A program made the translations under genes and the position numbers. The notes under the pieces were generated by a model that saw only the letters and a list, made by a program, of their open reading frames with translations, was not told the origin of the DNA and ran no database searches. From contig NZ_JACBYP010000011.1 of NCBI RefSeq assembly GCF_018982965.1, forward strand, positions 1 through 64,000: a stretch of DNA of 64,000 bases, in the 5' to 3' direction. Positions 35,076-44,414 of this stretch are shown in pieces (position 1 is the first letter of the stretch; each line of letters starts with the position of its first letter). This DNA comes from Streptomyces mayonensis (lineage in GTDB: Bacteria; Actinomycetota; Actinomycetes; Streptomycetales; Streptomycetaceae).

Positions 35076-35675
35076 ATGACCACTCGCCGTACCGTACGTT
35101 TCGCCGGCCTGGCCGCTCTCACCGCCGCTGCCGCGTTCTCGCTGACCGCATTCCAGAGCGGGAGCACCGAGGCCCATGCCAACCCGGCGCCGAAGGGCAC
35201 CGTCTCCATCTCCCACTCCACCGGCGACGACAGCGCGGGCAGCGCGAAGGTCCGGGTGGGCTCACCGGCCGGCACGGAGACCCTTGCCGACGGAAGCACG
35301 GCAAGGATCAGCAAGCTCGGCGACCTGCACTACCGCGCCGAGATCGTCAGCGACGGCTCGGTGGTGGCCACGCTGGACGCCGACCAGCACGATGCCGGAC
35401 TCGACGCCAACGGCATGTACGTCGTACTCGGGGTGGACGGCGAGATCCACTCCTGGATGGGCGGCGAGCACCACGGTCCGGGCACCTACGAACTGGCAGG
35501 CGGTTGGACGGCCGAGGTCACCGAGCTCGGTGAGCTGCACTACCGTGCGGACATCCTCGACGACGAGGGCGCGGTGGTGGCCACGCTGGACGCGGACGAG
35601 CAGGACGCCGGACTGGACGCCAACGACTCCTACATCGTGCTCAGCACCCGCGGCGTGATCAGCTCCAGCTTGTAG
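35076..35675 (+). CDS. Secreted protein made of two tandem 65-residue repeats
   Basis: A 199-residue exported protein. The signal peptide spans about residues 1-35 (FAGLAALTAAAAFSLTAFQSG, then EAHA). The mature chain is a linker and two copies of one beta-rich unit at about 66-125 and 136-199. They share LADGSTARISKLGDLHYRAEI / LAGGWTAEVTELGELHYRADI, then VVATLDAD and DAGLDAN in both. The repeats differ by about one residue in three, so the duplication is old. I cannot name the family. It has no neighbour of obvious related function. Confidence 0.82.
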   Translation: MTTRRTVRFAGLAALTAAAAFSLTAFQSGSTEAHANPAPKGTVSISHSTGDDSAGSAKVRVGSPAGTETLADGSTARISKLGDLHYRAEIVSDGSVVATLDADQHDAGLDANGMYVVLGVDGEIHSWMGGEHHGPGTYELAGGWTAEVTELGELHYRADILDDEGAVVATLDADEQDAGLDANDSYIVLSTRGVISSSL

Positions 35676-35681
35676 GAGCCC

Positions 35682-35707
35682 GCCCGGGCTGCGGCAGCAG
35701 CCCGGGC
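35682..35707 (+). terminator. Hairpin after the two-repeat protein gene
   Basis: A perfect 11-bp stem gcccgggctgc / gcagcccgggc with loop ggca begins 7 bases past the stop codon. Confidence 0.75.
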
Positions 35708-35773
35708 CTCGCGGTGGCCGTCGGCGGCTCACCGCTCTGACGGAACCGGACGGGATCCCGGCCCACCGGGCAC

Positions 35774-35850
35774 GACACCCGCCAAGACCACCCCAGGCCC
35801 CGGAAGGGTCGCCTCCACCGGCCGGCCGACGACTGATGCCCGGGGGACCC
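35774..35850. repeat. Duplicated intergenic segment, copy 2
   Basis: Counterpart of 30747-30830 (see that entry), in the same orientation and 5.0 kb away. It lies in the otherwise empty gap before the malic enzyme gene. Confidence 0.8.
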
Positions 35851-35973
35851 CACGAAGGATCCAAGAGGACTTCATCTGCGCCACGCGCGGCGGCACGCCG
35901 TTACTTCTGTCGGAGTCGACACGGATTACGCTCCTGACCGTCCGAAGCGGATGACACCCTGAGGGGAACAACC

Positions 35974-37617
35974 GTGGTCAAGACCCCCGACGTCGTCAAC
36001 GACCCCCTGCGCAACCGTGGCACCGCCTTCACCCTCGACGAGCGCGCGGCGCTCGGGCTGACCGGGCGGCTCCCGGCCGCCGTCGAGACACTTGATCAGC
36101 AGGCCGCGCGTTCCTACGCGCAGTTGCAACGGTACGAGAGCGATCTCGAGAAGTACGTGTTCCTGGACCAGCTCCACGGCCGCAACGAGACGCTGTACTT
36201 CCGCGTGCTGGCCGACCACCTCGCCGAACTGCTGCCGATCGTCTACGACCCCACGGTCGGTGACGCCATCAAGCAGTGGAGCCGGGACTACCGCCGTTCC
36301 CGCGCGGTGTACCTGTCGATCGACCGGCCCGACGACATCGAGGCGTCCTTCGCGACGCTCGGCCTGGGCCCGGACGACGTCGACCTCATCGTGGTGTCCG
36401 ACGCGCAGGAGATCCTCGGCATCGGTGACTGGGGCGTGAACGGCACCGACATCTCGATCGGCAAGCTCGCGGTCTACACGGCCGCCGCGGGCATCGACCC
36501 GGGCCGGGTCATCGCGGTGAACCTCGATTGCGGCACCGACAACGAGGTGCTGCTGAACGACCCCGCTTACCTCGGCAACCGGCACGCACGAGTGGGAGGC
36601 CGGCGCTACGACGACCTGATCGCGTCCTACCTCGAGGTGGCGTCGCGGCTGTTCCCGAAGGCGCTGCTGCACTTCGAGGACTTCGGGCCGGCCAACGCGC
36701 GACGGATCCTCGAGGACAACAGCGACAAGTACCGGATCTTCAACGACGACATGCAGGGCACGGGCGCGATCGTCATGGCCTCGGTGTTCTCGGCGTTGAA
36801 GGTGACGCAGCAGAGCTGGCGCGACCAACGGCTGGTGGTGTACGGCGCGGGCACCGCCGGCACCGGCATGGCCGACCAGATCAGCGCGGCGATGGTGCGG
36901 GACGGGCTCAGCCGGGACGAGGCCGGGGCCCGGGTCTGGTTGATCGACGTGAACGGGTTGGTCACCGACGACATGCCGAACCTCCCGAACTACCAACAGG
37001 CGTACGCACGGCCCGCGGACGAGGCACGCGACTGGCAGCGGCACGACGGCAGGATCGGGCTGCTGACCGTCGTGCAGCAGGTGAAGCCGACGATTCTGAT
37101 CGGCACCTCCACCAACCACGGTGCGTTCACACGGCCGGTGATCGAGGCGCTGACGGCGGGCGTGGAGCGTCCGGTGATCCTCCCCCTGTCGAACCCGACC
37201 GAACGCATCGAGGTCATGCCTTCCGACGCCGTCCGGTGGTCCGGCGGCAAGGGGCTCATCGCGGTGGGCATCCCGGTGCCGCCCGTGTCGTACAACGGGA
37301 CGGACTACGTGATCGCTCAGGCCAACAACGCGCTGCTCTACCCGGGCCTGGGCCTGGGCACGATCGTCAGCGGCGCCACGCGCGTGACCGACGGCATGCT
37401 GCTCGCGGCCGCCGAGGCCGTCGCGAGCCAGGTCGACCCGACCGCGCCCGGCGCCTCGCTGCTGCCTCCCGTGGACAACTTGCGAGCGTCCTCGGCGACG
37501 GTGGCGCTCGCCGTCGCGCGCGCCGCAGCCGCGGACGGCGTCGCCACCGCCGACCACCAGAACCTGGTGCAGGCAGTGCAGGACACGATGTGGCAGCCGG
37601 CCTACGCCACCACCTGA
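35974..37617 (+). CDS. NAD-dependent malic enzyme / malolactic-type enzyme
   Basis: A 547-residue malate oxidoreductase (malate to pyruvate plus CO2, or to lactate in malolactic relatives). The full-length family pattern is present: the N-terminal malic domain with FRVLADHLAELLPIVYDPTVGDA, the tyrosine-containing segment, VVSDAQEILGIGDWGVNGTDISIGK, metal-binding FEDFGPANA and FNDDMQGTG, then the NAD domain with VVYGAGTAGTGMADQI. It ends with the usual small C-terminal domain. The start is GTG after gagggg. It is intact although surrounded by gene fragments. Confidence 0.92.
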   Translation: MVKTPDVVNDPLRNRGTAFTLDERAALGLTGRLPAAVETLDQQAARSYAQLQRYESDLEKYVFLDQLHGRNETLYFRVLADHLAELLPIVYDPTVGDAIKQWSRDYRRSRAVYLSIDRPDDIEASFATLGLGPDDVDLIVVSDAQEILGIGDWGVNGTDISIGKLAVYTAAAGIDPGRVIAVNLDCGTDNEVLLNDPAYLGNRHARVGGRRYDDLIASYLEVASRLFPKALLHFEDFGPANARRILEDNSDKYRIFNDDMQGTGAIVMASVFSALKVTQQSWRDQRLVVYGAGTAGTGMADQISAAMVRDGLSRDEAGARVWLIDVNGLVTDDMPNLPNYQQAYARPADEARDWQRHDGRIGLLTVVQQVKPTILIGTSTNHGAFTRPVIEALTAGVERPVILPLSNPTERIEVMPSDAVRWSGGKGLIAVGIPVPPVSYNGTDYVIAQANNALLYPGLGLGTIVSGATRVTDGMLLAAAEAVASQVDPTAPGASLLPPVDNLRASSATVALAVARAAAADGVATADHQNLVQAVQDTMWQPAYATT

Positions 37618-37629
37618 GTCGACGACCAC

Positions 37630-37822
37630 TCAGTGGGCCGACTGACCGGTCGAGCGGGCGGAGCTCCTGAACCTGTACCGGAACGCCACGTCGTCCTTGA
37701 CGTTGGTGGCGATGACCGTCCACTGGCCGGCCGTCGTCAGCGTGTAGTTGCTCCGGCAGTAGTTGAGGGTGAACAACCCCGTCGACGAGACGTACTTGTA
37801 GAAGCAGACCTTGACGTAGCGG
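37630..37822 (-). pseudogene. C-terminal fragment of a secreted-type protein gene
   Basis: About 64 codons end SARSTGQSAH with a stop at 37630-37632. The segment VNRYVKVCFYKYVSSTGLF and the following LNYCRSNYTLTTAGQWTVIATN are strongly protein-like, with two cysteines and beta-strand periodicity, as in small Streptomyces secreted proteins. Upstream the frame runs straight into the opposite-strand GNAT remnant, so the 5' part was lost at a junction near 37823. Confidence 0.6.
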
Positions 37823-38053
37823 TTGACGCTGGACTGGGCGTTCCACCTCGCGCATCTGCGCATGGTGTGGCTCAAGGTGCTGGAACCCAACGTGGCCGGA
37901 ATCAACGCGTACGAGAAGGCCGGGTTCCGACACGCTGGGCGGCTGCGGCAGGCGGGGTACTGGCTCGGTGAGCCCGTGGACGAGTTACTCATGGACGCGC
38001 TGCCCGCAGACTTCCCGGGCCCTTCCGCGGTGCGCGCCGCCCTCGGAGGCTGA
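37823..38053 (+). pseudogene. GNAT acetyltransferase remnant, copy B
   Basis: About 75 codons of a GNAT C-terminus in one frame: LDWAFHLAHLRMVWLKVLEP, then NAYEKAGFRHAGRLRQAGYW, then LGEPVDELLMDAL and a natural stop. The first 90-100 residues of the domain, including most of the acetyl-CoA site, are missing. It begins at the junction with the opposite-strand fragment. Same orientation as copy A at 31249-31430. Confidence 0.85.
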
Positions 38054-38425
38054 GCCCGCAGCCGGACACAGCGGCATTTCGGCTCGTTCCGATCCAGACT
38101 CTGACCGTCGTTGATGGCGGCCACCGGCCCTTCCAGGCAGGTCACCCGACGACGCGGTACGGACGGTTGATGCTGTCGTCACTGCCCGGGCAGCCTCCGT
38201 CGGCGATGGTGAGGTCTTGAGAACGACAGCGCCTGGTGCCGGATTCCGCCCACGCCTTCGAGCCGTTGCGATTCCCGGGGAGCGGTTGGCCACACGGCGC
38301 CCTCGGCGAACGGCCAGTGCTCCGACCGGGAAGTTCCCCGGGGCTCTTGATCGCGTGGATTGGATGGACGTCCGGGCAGGTGAACCGCAGGCGGCAGCCA
38401 GCCCAGCCTGTGAGAACATCGGCCG
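38054..38425. other. Non-coding stretch holding a fragment of the 434-aa gene
   Basis: The 37 bases at 38149-38185 match 32930-32966 with four differences and would encode TTRYGRLMLSSL, the C-terminus of the 434-residue protein, followed in frame by PGQPPSAMVRS and a stop. As at 31-33 kb, the fragment follows a GNAT remnant, so both sites derive from one ancestral gene order. Nothing else is supported in this gap. Confidence 0.7.
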
Positions 38426-39163
38426 GTGCGGAGACTGACGGTCCTGGGTACGTGTGGGGCCTGGCCGGAGGCCGGCCGGAGCGCCAGCGGGTTCCTGCTG
38501 GAGTACGACGGGTTTCGGCTGGTGCTGGACCTCGGCTACGCGACGTTTCCCCGACTGCTCGAGCACTGCCCTGGTGGGCGTGTCGACGCAGTGGTGATCA
38601 CTCACGAGCATCCTGATCATTGCGCCGACCTCAGTGCCCTGTGTCGTGCGCGCCACTTCGCAGCGGAGCGAGGCACTCGCCTGCCCTTGTACTGCACCCC
38701 GGGGGTGATCCGACGAGTCCAGGCGATGGAGCCGACCGAGGACCTGCTCGAGGTGTTCGACGTGCACTCGCTTCCAACGAGCCACCCCGTAGGACCGTTC
38801 CAACTCGATGCCGCGCTACTGCCGCATCACGTCCCCCATGCCGGAGTGCGGTTGACGGCTCCGGGCCTGACCGTCGCCTACAGCGGCGACGCCGGACCGG
38901 ACCCCGCCCTTGCCCGGCTGGCCGCGGGAGCAGATCTGTTCATCGCCGGCACCACGCTGCAGGGCGATTCTGCCGACGGTGGCGACGGTCAGTTGATGAG
39001 CGCCGTGGATGCCGGGATCTGGGCAACCCGCTCCGGAGCGAAGCGGCTGCTACTCACTCACTTCTGGCCCGGAAGCGACCGCACGCGTTCGACTGCCGAC
39101 GCTCGGAGCAGCTTCTCCGGCGAGGTGATCGCGGCGGAGGAGAGCATGGTGCTCTCGTTCTGA
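38426..39163 (+). CDS. MBL-fold metal-dependent hydrolase
   Basis: A 245-residue metallo-beta-lactamase-fold hydrolase of the RNase Z-like group. The dinuclear metal motif is THEHPDHC (His60, His62, Asp64, His65), with later ligands in HHVPHAG, the bridging aspartate in AYSGDAGPDPA and a last histidine in LLLTHFWPGSD. It starts with GTG. Such small stand-alone enzymes are often phosphodiesterases or esterases; the substrate is unknown. It is the first intact gene after the debris zone and lies before the PLD-helicase gene in the same direction. Confidence 0.88.
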   Translation: MRRLTVLGTCGAWPEAGRSASGFLLEYDGFRLVLDLGYATFPRLLEHCPGGRVDAVVITHEHPDHCADLSALCRARHFAAERGTRLPLYCTPGVIRRVQAMEPTEDLLEVFDVHSLPTSHPVGPFQLDAALLPHHVPHAGVRLTAPGLTVAYSGDAGPDPALARLAAGADLFIAGTTLQGDSADGGDGQLMSAVDAGIWATRSGAKRLLLTHFWPGSDRTRSTADARSSFSGEVIAAEESMVLSF

Positions 39164-39520
39164 CAGCTACTTGATCAAGCCGCGAGGCAGGGCATCCGAG
39201 GTACGCCAACGACACCGGTGCGGCCGACGTAGAGGCCCGGCGTCCGTGATGCGGCGCAGGCCGTTCTCGGGTGGGCGGCCGCCGTTCAGGGCTCTTGCGA
39301 CACCGCCCCGGAGGTCGCGGTACGACGACTGCTCCCGGAGCATGTGGTGAAACAGGCCAGAGAAGCCCTGACGGCAGGCGTCGGTACTGGTCCTACCGAG
39401 CATTGGGGTTCGTAGCACGCGTGCAGTCGAGGGGCTGGTTCCAGTCGATCACCTCACTTCACTGTCAGTGGCTCCTGCTACAACTGCCACCACGTCAACG
39501 CGGTGGTGGGAGGGGTCGGG
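39164..39520. other. Intergenic stretch before the PLD-helicase gene
   Basis: No gene is supported. An 83-codon minus-strand frame (39167-39418, MLRTPMLGRTSTDACRQGFS) lacks a ribosome binding site and any recognisable domain. The promoter of the helicase gene should lie here but no clear boxes were found. Confidence 0.4.
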
Positions 39521-42500
39521 GTGTCGCAGTCGGAAGGCCGGGAACAGCCGGTAGCGGGGGTCTACGAGCAGCTGATCACAGACGAGGTGCACAGCGATCT
39601 GGAACGTCTTGAGGCCGCAGGTTGGAAGACCATCGACGCGGAAGTCGGTGCAGAATCGTCACCCCATGTGCTGGCCCGGCACATCGGTGACATGGTGGCC
39701 CGTCGTCTCGTCCAGCTTCGGCCAGAGCATCGGGTTCCCTTCGCGAATCGCGTTCTCGAGTCGTTGGCGACCGACACCGGCGAGCAGGGCGGCACTGAAC
39801 CGGTAAGCGCCATCGTCGATGGGCCTCGGCAGTTGCTGGCTTTGGCTGAACAAGAGGCACCTGGCGCCTACGCGGTCAGGCCGCTCACTCCCCTCTCGGA
39901 GACGTCACTCCTCACCAACTCCCCCGAGGACCTCAACCTCGGTGCCGAGTTGCGAGCCGAGTTGGCCACGGCAGACCGCATCGACCTGCTCTGCGCGTTC
40001 GTGAAGTGGTACGGCATTCGCGTGCTGGAGGACTCGCTCCTCGCAGCGAAGGAACGCGGTGTTCCGATCCGCATCATCACCACGACCTACATGGGCGCCA
40101 CGGACCGCCGTGCGCTTGACCGGCTCGTGCGCGAATTCGGCGCCACTGTGAAGGTGAATTACGAGACTCGCTCGACACGGCTACACGCCAAGGCGTGGCT
40201 CTTCCGGCGCAGGACGGGCTTCGACACGGCATACGTCGGAAGCTCGAACCTGTCCCGTGCGGCGCTCCTCGACGGCTTGGAGTGGAACGTGCGCCTGTCG
40301 TCGGTGGCGACACCGGCGGTGATGGACAAGTTCGAGGCCACCTTCGACGCATACTGGAACGACGCGGCCTTCGAGACGTACGACCCCGAGGACCACGGCG
40401 AGCGTCTCGACGCGGCGCTGGCCCGGGCAAGCGGGACCCCGTCGACCACCGATCTCAGCATCAATCTTTCCGGTCTCCAGGTACATCCCTTCCCGCACCA
40501 GCGGGACATGCTGGAGCGGCTCACCGTCGAGCGAGAGCTTCGAGGACGACACCGCAATCTGCTGGTCGCCGCAACCGGTACCGGGAAGACCGTGATGGCT
40601 GCTCTCGATTACCGCCATCTGAGCGAGGGGGTGGCAACAGGACGGCGCCCCAGGCTGTTGTTCGTCGCCCATCGCAAGGAGATTCTCAAGCAGTCGCTGC
40701 GCACTTACCGTGAAGTCCTGGACGACGCCTCGTTCGGTGAGTTGCTGTACGGCGGCGCCGACCCGCGGCAGTGGAATCACGTCTTCGCCAGCGTTCAGTC
40801 ACTCAACGTCCAGCGACTTGAGCAGTTGGCCCCAGACCACTTCGACGTCATCGTCATCGACGAGTTCCACCACTCCCCGGCCGACACGTATCGGCGAGTG
40901 ATCAACCACTTCGCGCCGAAGGAGCTGTTGGGGCTCACCGCCACTCCGGAGCGGATGGACGGGGTGAATGTCCAGGACGAGTACTTCGGCGGCCGCATCG
41001 CAGCCGAGATGAGGCTGTGGGAGGCCCTGGAGAACGACCTGCTCTCCCCCTTTCACTACTTCGGCATCCCCGACGGGACCGATCTGACGAACCTCGCCTG
41101 GCAGAAGGGGTCCTACGACGACCAGGACCTCGGCAACCTCTTCACGGGCAACGACGCGCGAGCGCGCATCATCGTCAAGCAGATTCAGGACAAGATCTCC
41201 AATCCAGGCGCCATGCGTGCACTCGGCTTTTGCGTCACGAAGGCGCATGCCCACTTCATGGCCGACTTCTTCCGCAAGGCCGGTTTCCGGGCTGTGGCAC
41301 TCGACAGCGACTCGCCTGCGGACGTACGCGCCGGAGCGCTGGAAGACCTCAAGAACGGTGAGCTCCAGGTCATCTTCTCGGTGAACTTGTTCAACGAGGG
41401 CCTCGACATCCCGGACGTGGACACGCTGCTCCTGCTGCGGCCCACCAACAGCGCCACGGTCTTCCTCCAACAACTGGGACGAGGTCTTCGCCGTACCGAC
41501 AGGAAGCCGGTCCTGACGGTCCTCGACTTCATCGGACAGCACCGGGCGGAGTTTCGCTTCGAGGAACAGTTCCGGGCGATGACCAACCTGTCGCGCAATC
41601 GGCTGGTCGAGCACATCGAACGGGGCTTTCCGCAGTTGCCCTCGGGCTGCCAGATCATCCTGGAGGGCAAGGCGAAGGACCTGGTCCTCGGCAACATCAG
41701 GACTCAGTTGGCCGCCACGGTGAAGACGCTGGTGAAGGAGGTCAAGAAGTACAGCACACCTCGCCTCGCCGACTACCTCCGCGAGAGCCGCCGAGAGATC
41801 AAGGAGCTGTACAAGAGCAGCAACTCCTGGACCCTCGTGCTGCGCCGTGCCGGCTTGATCACGGAGCCGGCTCCGTCCGGCGAGGAAGCGCTGCTCAAGC
41901 GGGTTCACGCATTCCTGCACGTGGACGACCCCGAGCGTGTGCAGGCCTACCTGAACCTCCTGTCGGACGACGCCCCGCCGTACGAGGACCTCGACAAGAC
42001 CGGTCAGGCCTACGCCCGCATGCTGTTCTTCAACCTCTGGGACAACGCCGGCGGTTTCACGAGCTTCGCGGAGGGCCTCGCGTCGCTGCGTCCGCAGCGA
42101 GCCGTGAGAGACGAACTGCGGCAGGTGCTCTCCTACGTCATCGACCACGCCGACCATGTCCCGCTCCCGCTGTCCGACGGTCTCAGCGCTGTGCCGCTCA
42201 AGGTCCACAGCTCGTACAACCGGTCGGAGATCCTGGCAGCACTCGGCATCGCCCGTCTCGGTGGACAGATGCCTAGATCCTTCACCCAGGGTGTGCAGTG
42301 GGCTGAGGAGTTTCGAACAGACACCCTGCTGGTCACGCTGGAGAAGGACGAGAAGGACTTCTCGCCCACCGTCCGCTACAAGGACTACGCGGTGAGCCCG
42401 ACCCTGTTCCATTGGGAATCCCAGAATTCCATCTCGCCCGATTCCCCCACAGGCACCCGCTACCAGCAGCATGCCGGTCGCGGCAGTCACGTGTTGCTGT

Positions 42501-42673
42501 TCGTGCGCCGCTACTCGAACACGGACACAGGCAAGCCCCAGCCGTGGATGCTTCTGGGCCCGGCGACCTACGTGAAACACACCGGCAGCAAGCCGATGGG
42601 GATCACTTGGCAGCTCGACACGCCTCTTCCGGCCGACGTGTGGACCTACTCGGCGGCCATCCAGGCGAGTTGA
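39521..42673 (+). CDS. PLD nuclease-helicase-DUF3427 protein
   Basis: A 1050-residue multidomain protein. After about 130 residues comes a phospholipase-D-like nuclease domain (RLHAKAWLFRR with the HxK motif and GSSNLSRAAL). A superfamily 2 helicase follows with Walker A AATGTGKTVMA near 350, DEFH box VIVIDEFHHS near 445, and helicase C motifs VFLQQLGRGLRR near 650. DUF3427 fills the last 350 residues. The start is the GTG with a ggaggg site; earlier in-frame GTGs exist. Proteins with this layout are DNA/RNA processing enzymes found in variable genome islands and are suspected antiphage or restriction-type factors. No partner subunit is evident. Confidence 0.9.
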   Translation: MSQSEGREQPVAGVYEQLITDEVHSDLERLEAAGWKTIDAEVGAESSPHVLARHIGDMVARRLVQLRPEHRVPFANRVLESLATDTGEQGGTEPVSAIVDGPRQLLALAEQEAPGAYAVRPLTPLSETSLLTNSPEDLNLGAELRAELATADRIDLLCAFVKWYGIRVLEDSLLAAKERGVPIRIITTTYMGATDRRALDRLVREFGATVKVNYETRSTRLHAKAWLFRRRTGFDTAYVGSSNLSRAALLDGLEWNVRLSSVATPAVMDKFEATFDAYWNDAAFETYDPEDHGERLDAALARASGTPSTTDLSINLSGLQVHPFPHQRDMLERLTVERELRGRHRNLLVAATGTGKTVMAALDYRHLSEGVATGRRPRLLFVAHRKEILKQSLRTYREVLDDASFGELLYGGADPRQWNHVFASVQSLNVQRLEQLAPDHFDVIVIDEFHHSPADTYRRVINHFAPKELLGLTATPERMDGVNVQDEYFGGRIAAEMRLWEALENDLLSPFHYFGIPDGTDLTNLAWQKGSYDDQDLGNLFTGNDARARIIVKQIQDKISNPGAMRALGFCVTKAHAHFMADFFRKAGFRAVALDSDSPADVRAGALEDLKNGELQVIFSVNLFNEGLDIPDVDTLLLLRPTNSATVFLQQLGRGLRRTDRKPVLTVLDFIGQHRAEFRFEEQFRAMTNLSRNRLVEHIERGFPQLPSGCQIILEGKAKDLVLGNIRTQLAATVKTLVKEVKKYSTPRLADYLRESRREIKELYKSSNSWTLVLRRAGLITEPAPSGEEALLKRVHAFLHVDDPERVQAYLNLLSDDAPPYEDLDKTGQAYARMLFFNLWDNAGGFTSFAEGLASLRPQRAVRDELRQVLSYVIDHADHVPLPLSDGLSAVPLKVHSSYNRSEILAALGIARLGGQMPRSFTQGVQWAEEFRTDTLLVTLEKDEKDFSPTVRYKDYAVSPTLFHWESQNSISPDSPTGTRYQQHAGRGSHVLLFVRRYSNTDTGKPQPWMLLGPATYVKHTGSKPMGITWQLDTPLPADVWTYSAAIQAS

Positions 42674-42704
42674 TCCGGGACACGTCGGCCGCGACACGAA
42701 CGAC

Positions 42705-43367
42705 TCAGGGCAGTCGCGCTTCGTACTCCGCCTCGAAGTGCGACTGCGCTCGGTCGAGCGCGTCGTCAACGTCACGTCCCTGCGCATGAAACCAGTGGAG
42801 GAGGTCGGTGATGACGTTGATCGCGGCCTCCTCCGCCAGCGCAGCCGAAAGTCTTCCGTGATCAGCCGCTTCCTGCATTGCCCGCTCACCGCTGTACAGG
42901 CGCAGCACGTCTGCGGCCCGGGCCAGTCGCGGCATGGGGAGACACTGCTGACCAGCCGAGGTGATGCCCGTTCGGAACTCGCACCAGGTCACCTTGTGAT
43001 CACCGGCCAGCTCCACGCCCCATCGATCACTGACGCCGTCGACCAGCATCATGCCTCGCCCCGTCTCCGCGTCCAGGCTGGCCTCGGTGAGCGTCGGAAG
43101 GGCGCGAGCATCGGGATCGTGAACCTCGATGCGCAGACGGGAGCCGCTGAGTGAGGCGACGAGGGTGGACGGCGTCTCCGGTCCAACGTGCTTGATGACG
43201 TTGGCGACGAGCTCGCTGGCGCAGATCTCGGCGGCGTCCGTCAGTTCGTGCAACCCCCAGTGCTCCAGGTGCACTCGCAGCGCACGCCGCATGCCATGAA
43301 CCTGCTCAGCCGTCGCCAGGAACGGCAGTTTCCACGGCTGCGTCGGCCTCCATAGAGAGTCATCCAT
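42705..43367 (-). CDS. HATPase_c ATP-binding regulator (anti-sigma-like)
   Basis: A 220-residue protein with an N-terminal serine-kinase-type ATPase domain (about 1-140): N box EICASELVANVIKHVG, G1 box EVHDPDARALP, G2 region DAETGRGMMLVDGVSDRWGVE. The last 75 residues are helical (ALAEEAAINVITDLLHWFHAQGRDVDD) and unassigned. It is divergent from the XRE-DUF397 pair, the standard arrangement of these Streptomyces trios, which resemble the whiJ/bldB/abaA loci that influence development. The exact partner is unknown. Confidence 0.88.
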   Translation of the reverse strand: MDDSLWRPTQPWKLPFLATAEQVHGMRRALRVHLEHWGLHELTDAAEICASELVANVIKHVGPETPSTLVASLSGSRLRIEVHDPDARALPTLTEASLDAETGRGMMLVDGVSDRWGVELAGDHKVTWCEFRTGITSAGQQCLPMPRLARAADVLRLYSGERAMQEAADHGRLSAALAEEAAINVITDLLHWFHAQGRDVDDALDRAQSHFEAEYEARLP

Positions 43368-43565
43368 TGTTACCCGCTCCCCACCATCGATACCTCAGTG
43401 TGATGTCGTCACCACCTAGAGTTGCATTGAAACTCTCGAAATGGAACTCTCATGTCCGCCTGGCAGGGGTGCGTAGCCACAACACGCGCCCCCGGCGCAC
43501 ACCGTCTTGCCGCCACGACCAGCGGAGCACGACGATCTACTCGACCAACCCGAAGGGCTGAGGAC

Positions 43566-44408
43566 ATGGCAGTCGGACCCACCACCCGCAGGCGTCAACT
43601 GGGCGCCGACCTCCGACGGCTCCGAGAGCTCAAGGGCCTGACGCTGGAAGAGGCGGGCGCCCGAGTCGGCATCTCCAAGGCGACACTGAGTCGCTACGAG
43701 ACCAAGGAGGGCACGGTCAAGTGGCCAGCCGTGGACGCACTGTGTCGTGAGTACTCGGCGACGGACGAAGAACGCCTGGCACTGGTCGAGTTGGCGAAGG
43801 GCGCCAAGATCCAGGGCTGGTGGCGGTCACTCGCCGACCCCGTCCCCGACTCCATGAACCTGATGCTCACCTTGGAAGACGAGGTCGTACGCGAGGACCA
43901 CTACGCATGCATGTACGTTCCGGGACTTCTCCAGACGCGCGCCTACGCAGAGGCGGTCCATCGCGCTTCGGAGGTGCAGTGCGAGGAGCGGGAAGTGCAG
44001 CACATGGTCGACATCCGCATGAAGCGCCAGGAGTTGTTGGAACGCGAGGAGCCTCCGCGTATCTGGTGCGTGATCGACGAAGCCGCCCTCCGTCGCCGGG
44101 TCGGCGGTCGCGAGGTCATGCGAGAGCAACTCGCGCACTTGGCGGCCTGCGCGGAACGTCCCCACATCACCGTCCAGGTACTTCCGTTCTCCTTGGGGGC
44201 GCACGCGGCCGCGGTCGGCAGCTTCGTCACGCTCCGCGGCCAAACCCGTGAGCTGGACGTCGTCTACGTGGATCTCCTGGGTGGCGGGCTGTTCATGGAG
44301 AAGCCCGAGGAACTGGAGCGATATAGGTTGGCCTTCGACTACCTCAGCGCCCAGGCGCTCGACCTCGAGTCCTCGGTCGCACTCATCGACCGGGTCAGCA
44401 AGGAGTGA
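43566..44408 (+). CDS. XRE-family regulator with DUF5753 (WhiJ-like)
   Basis: A 280-residue DNA-binding protein. The HTH_XRE domain lies at about 10-65 (LGADLRRLRELKGLTLEEAG, then ISKATLSRYE) and DUF5753 at about 95-270 (VREDHYACMYVPGLLQTRAYAEAVHRA, then CVIDEAALRRRVGG). The start ATG follows gagga. The DUF397 gene starts six bases after the stop. In characterised relatives the small DUF397 protein modulates the XRE repressor. Confidence 0.92.
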   Translation: MAVGPTTRRRQLGADLRRLRELKGLTLEEAGARVGISKATLSRYETKEGTVKWPAVDALCREYSATDEERLALVELAKGAKIQGWWRSLADPVPDSMNLMLTLEDEVVREDHYACMYVPGLLQTRAYAEAVHRASEVQCEEREVQHMVDIRMKRQELLEREEPPRIWCVIDEAALRRRVGGREVMREQLAHLAACAERPHITVQVLPFSLGAHAAAVGSFVTLRGQTRELDVVYVDLLGGGLFMEKPEELERYRLAFDYLSAQALDLESSVALIDRVSKE

Positions 44409-44414
44409 GTCCTG

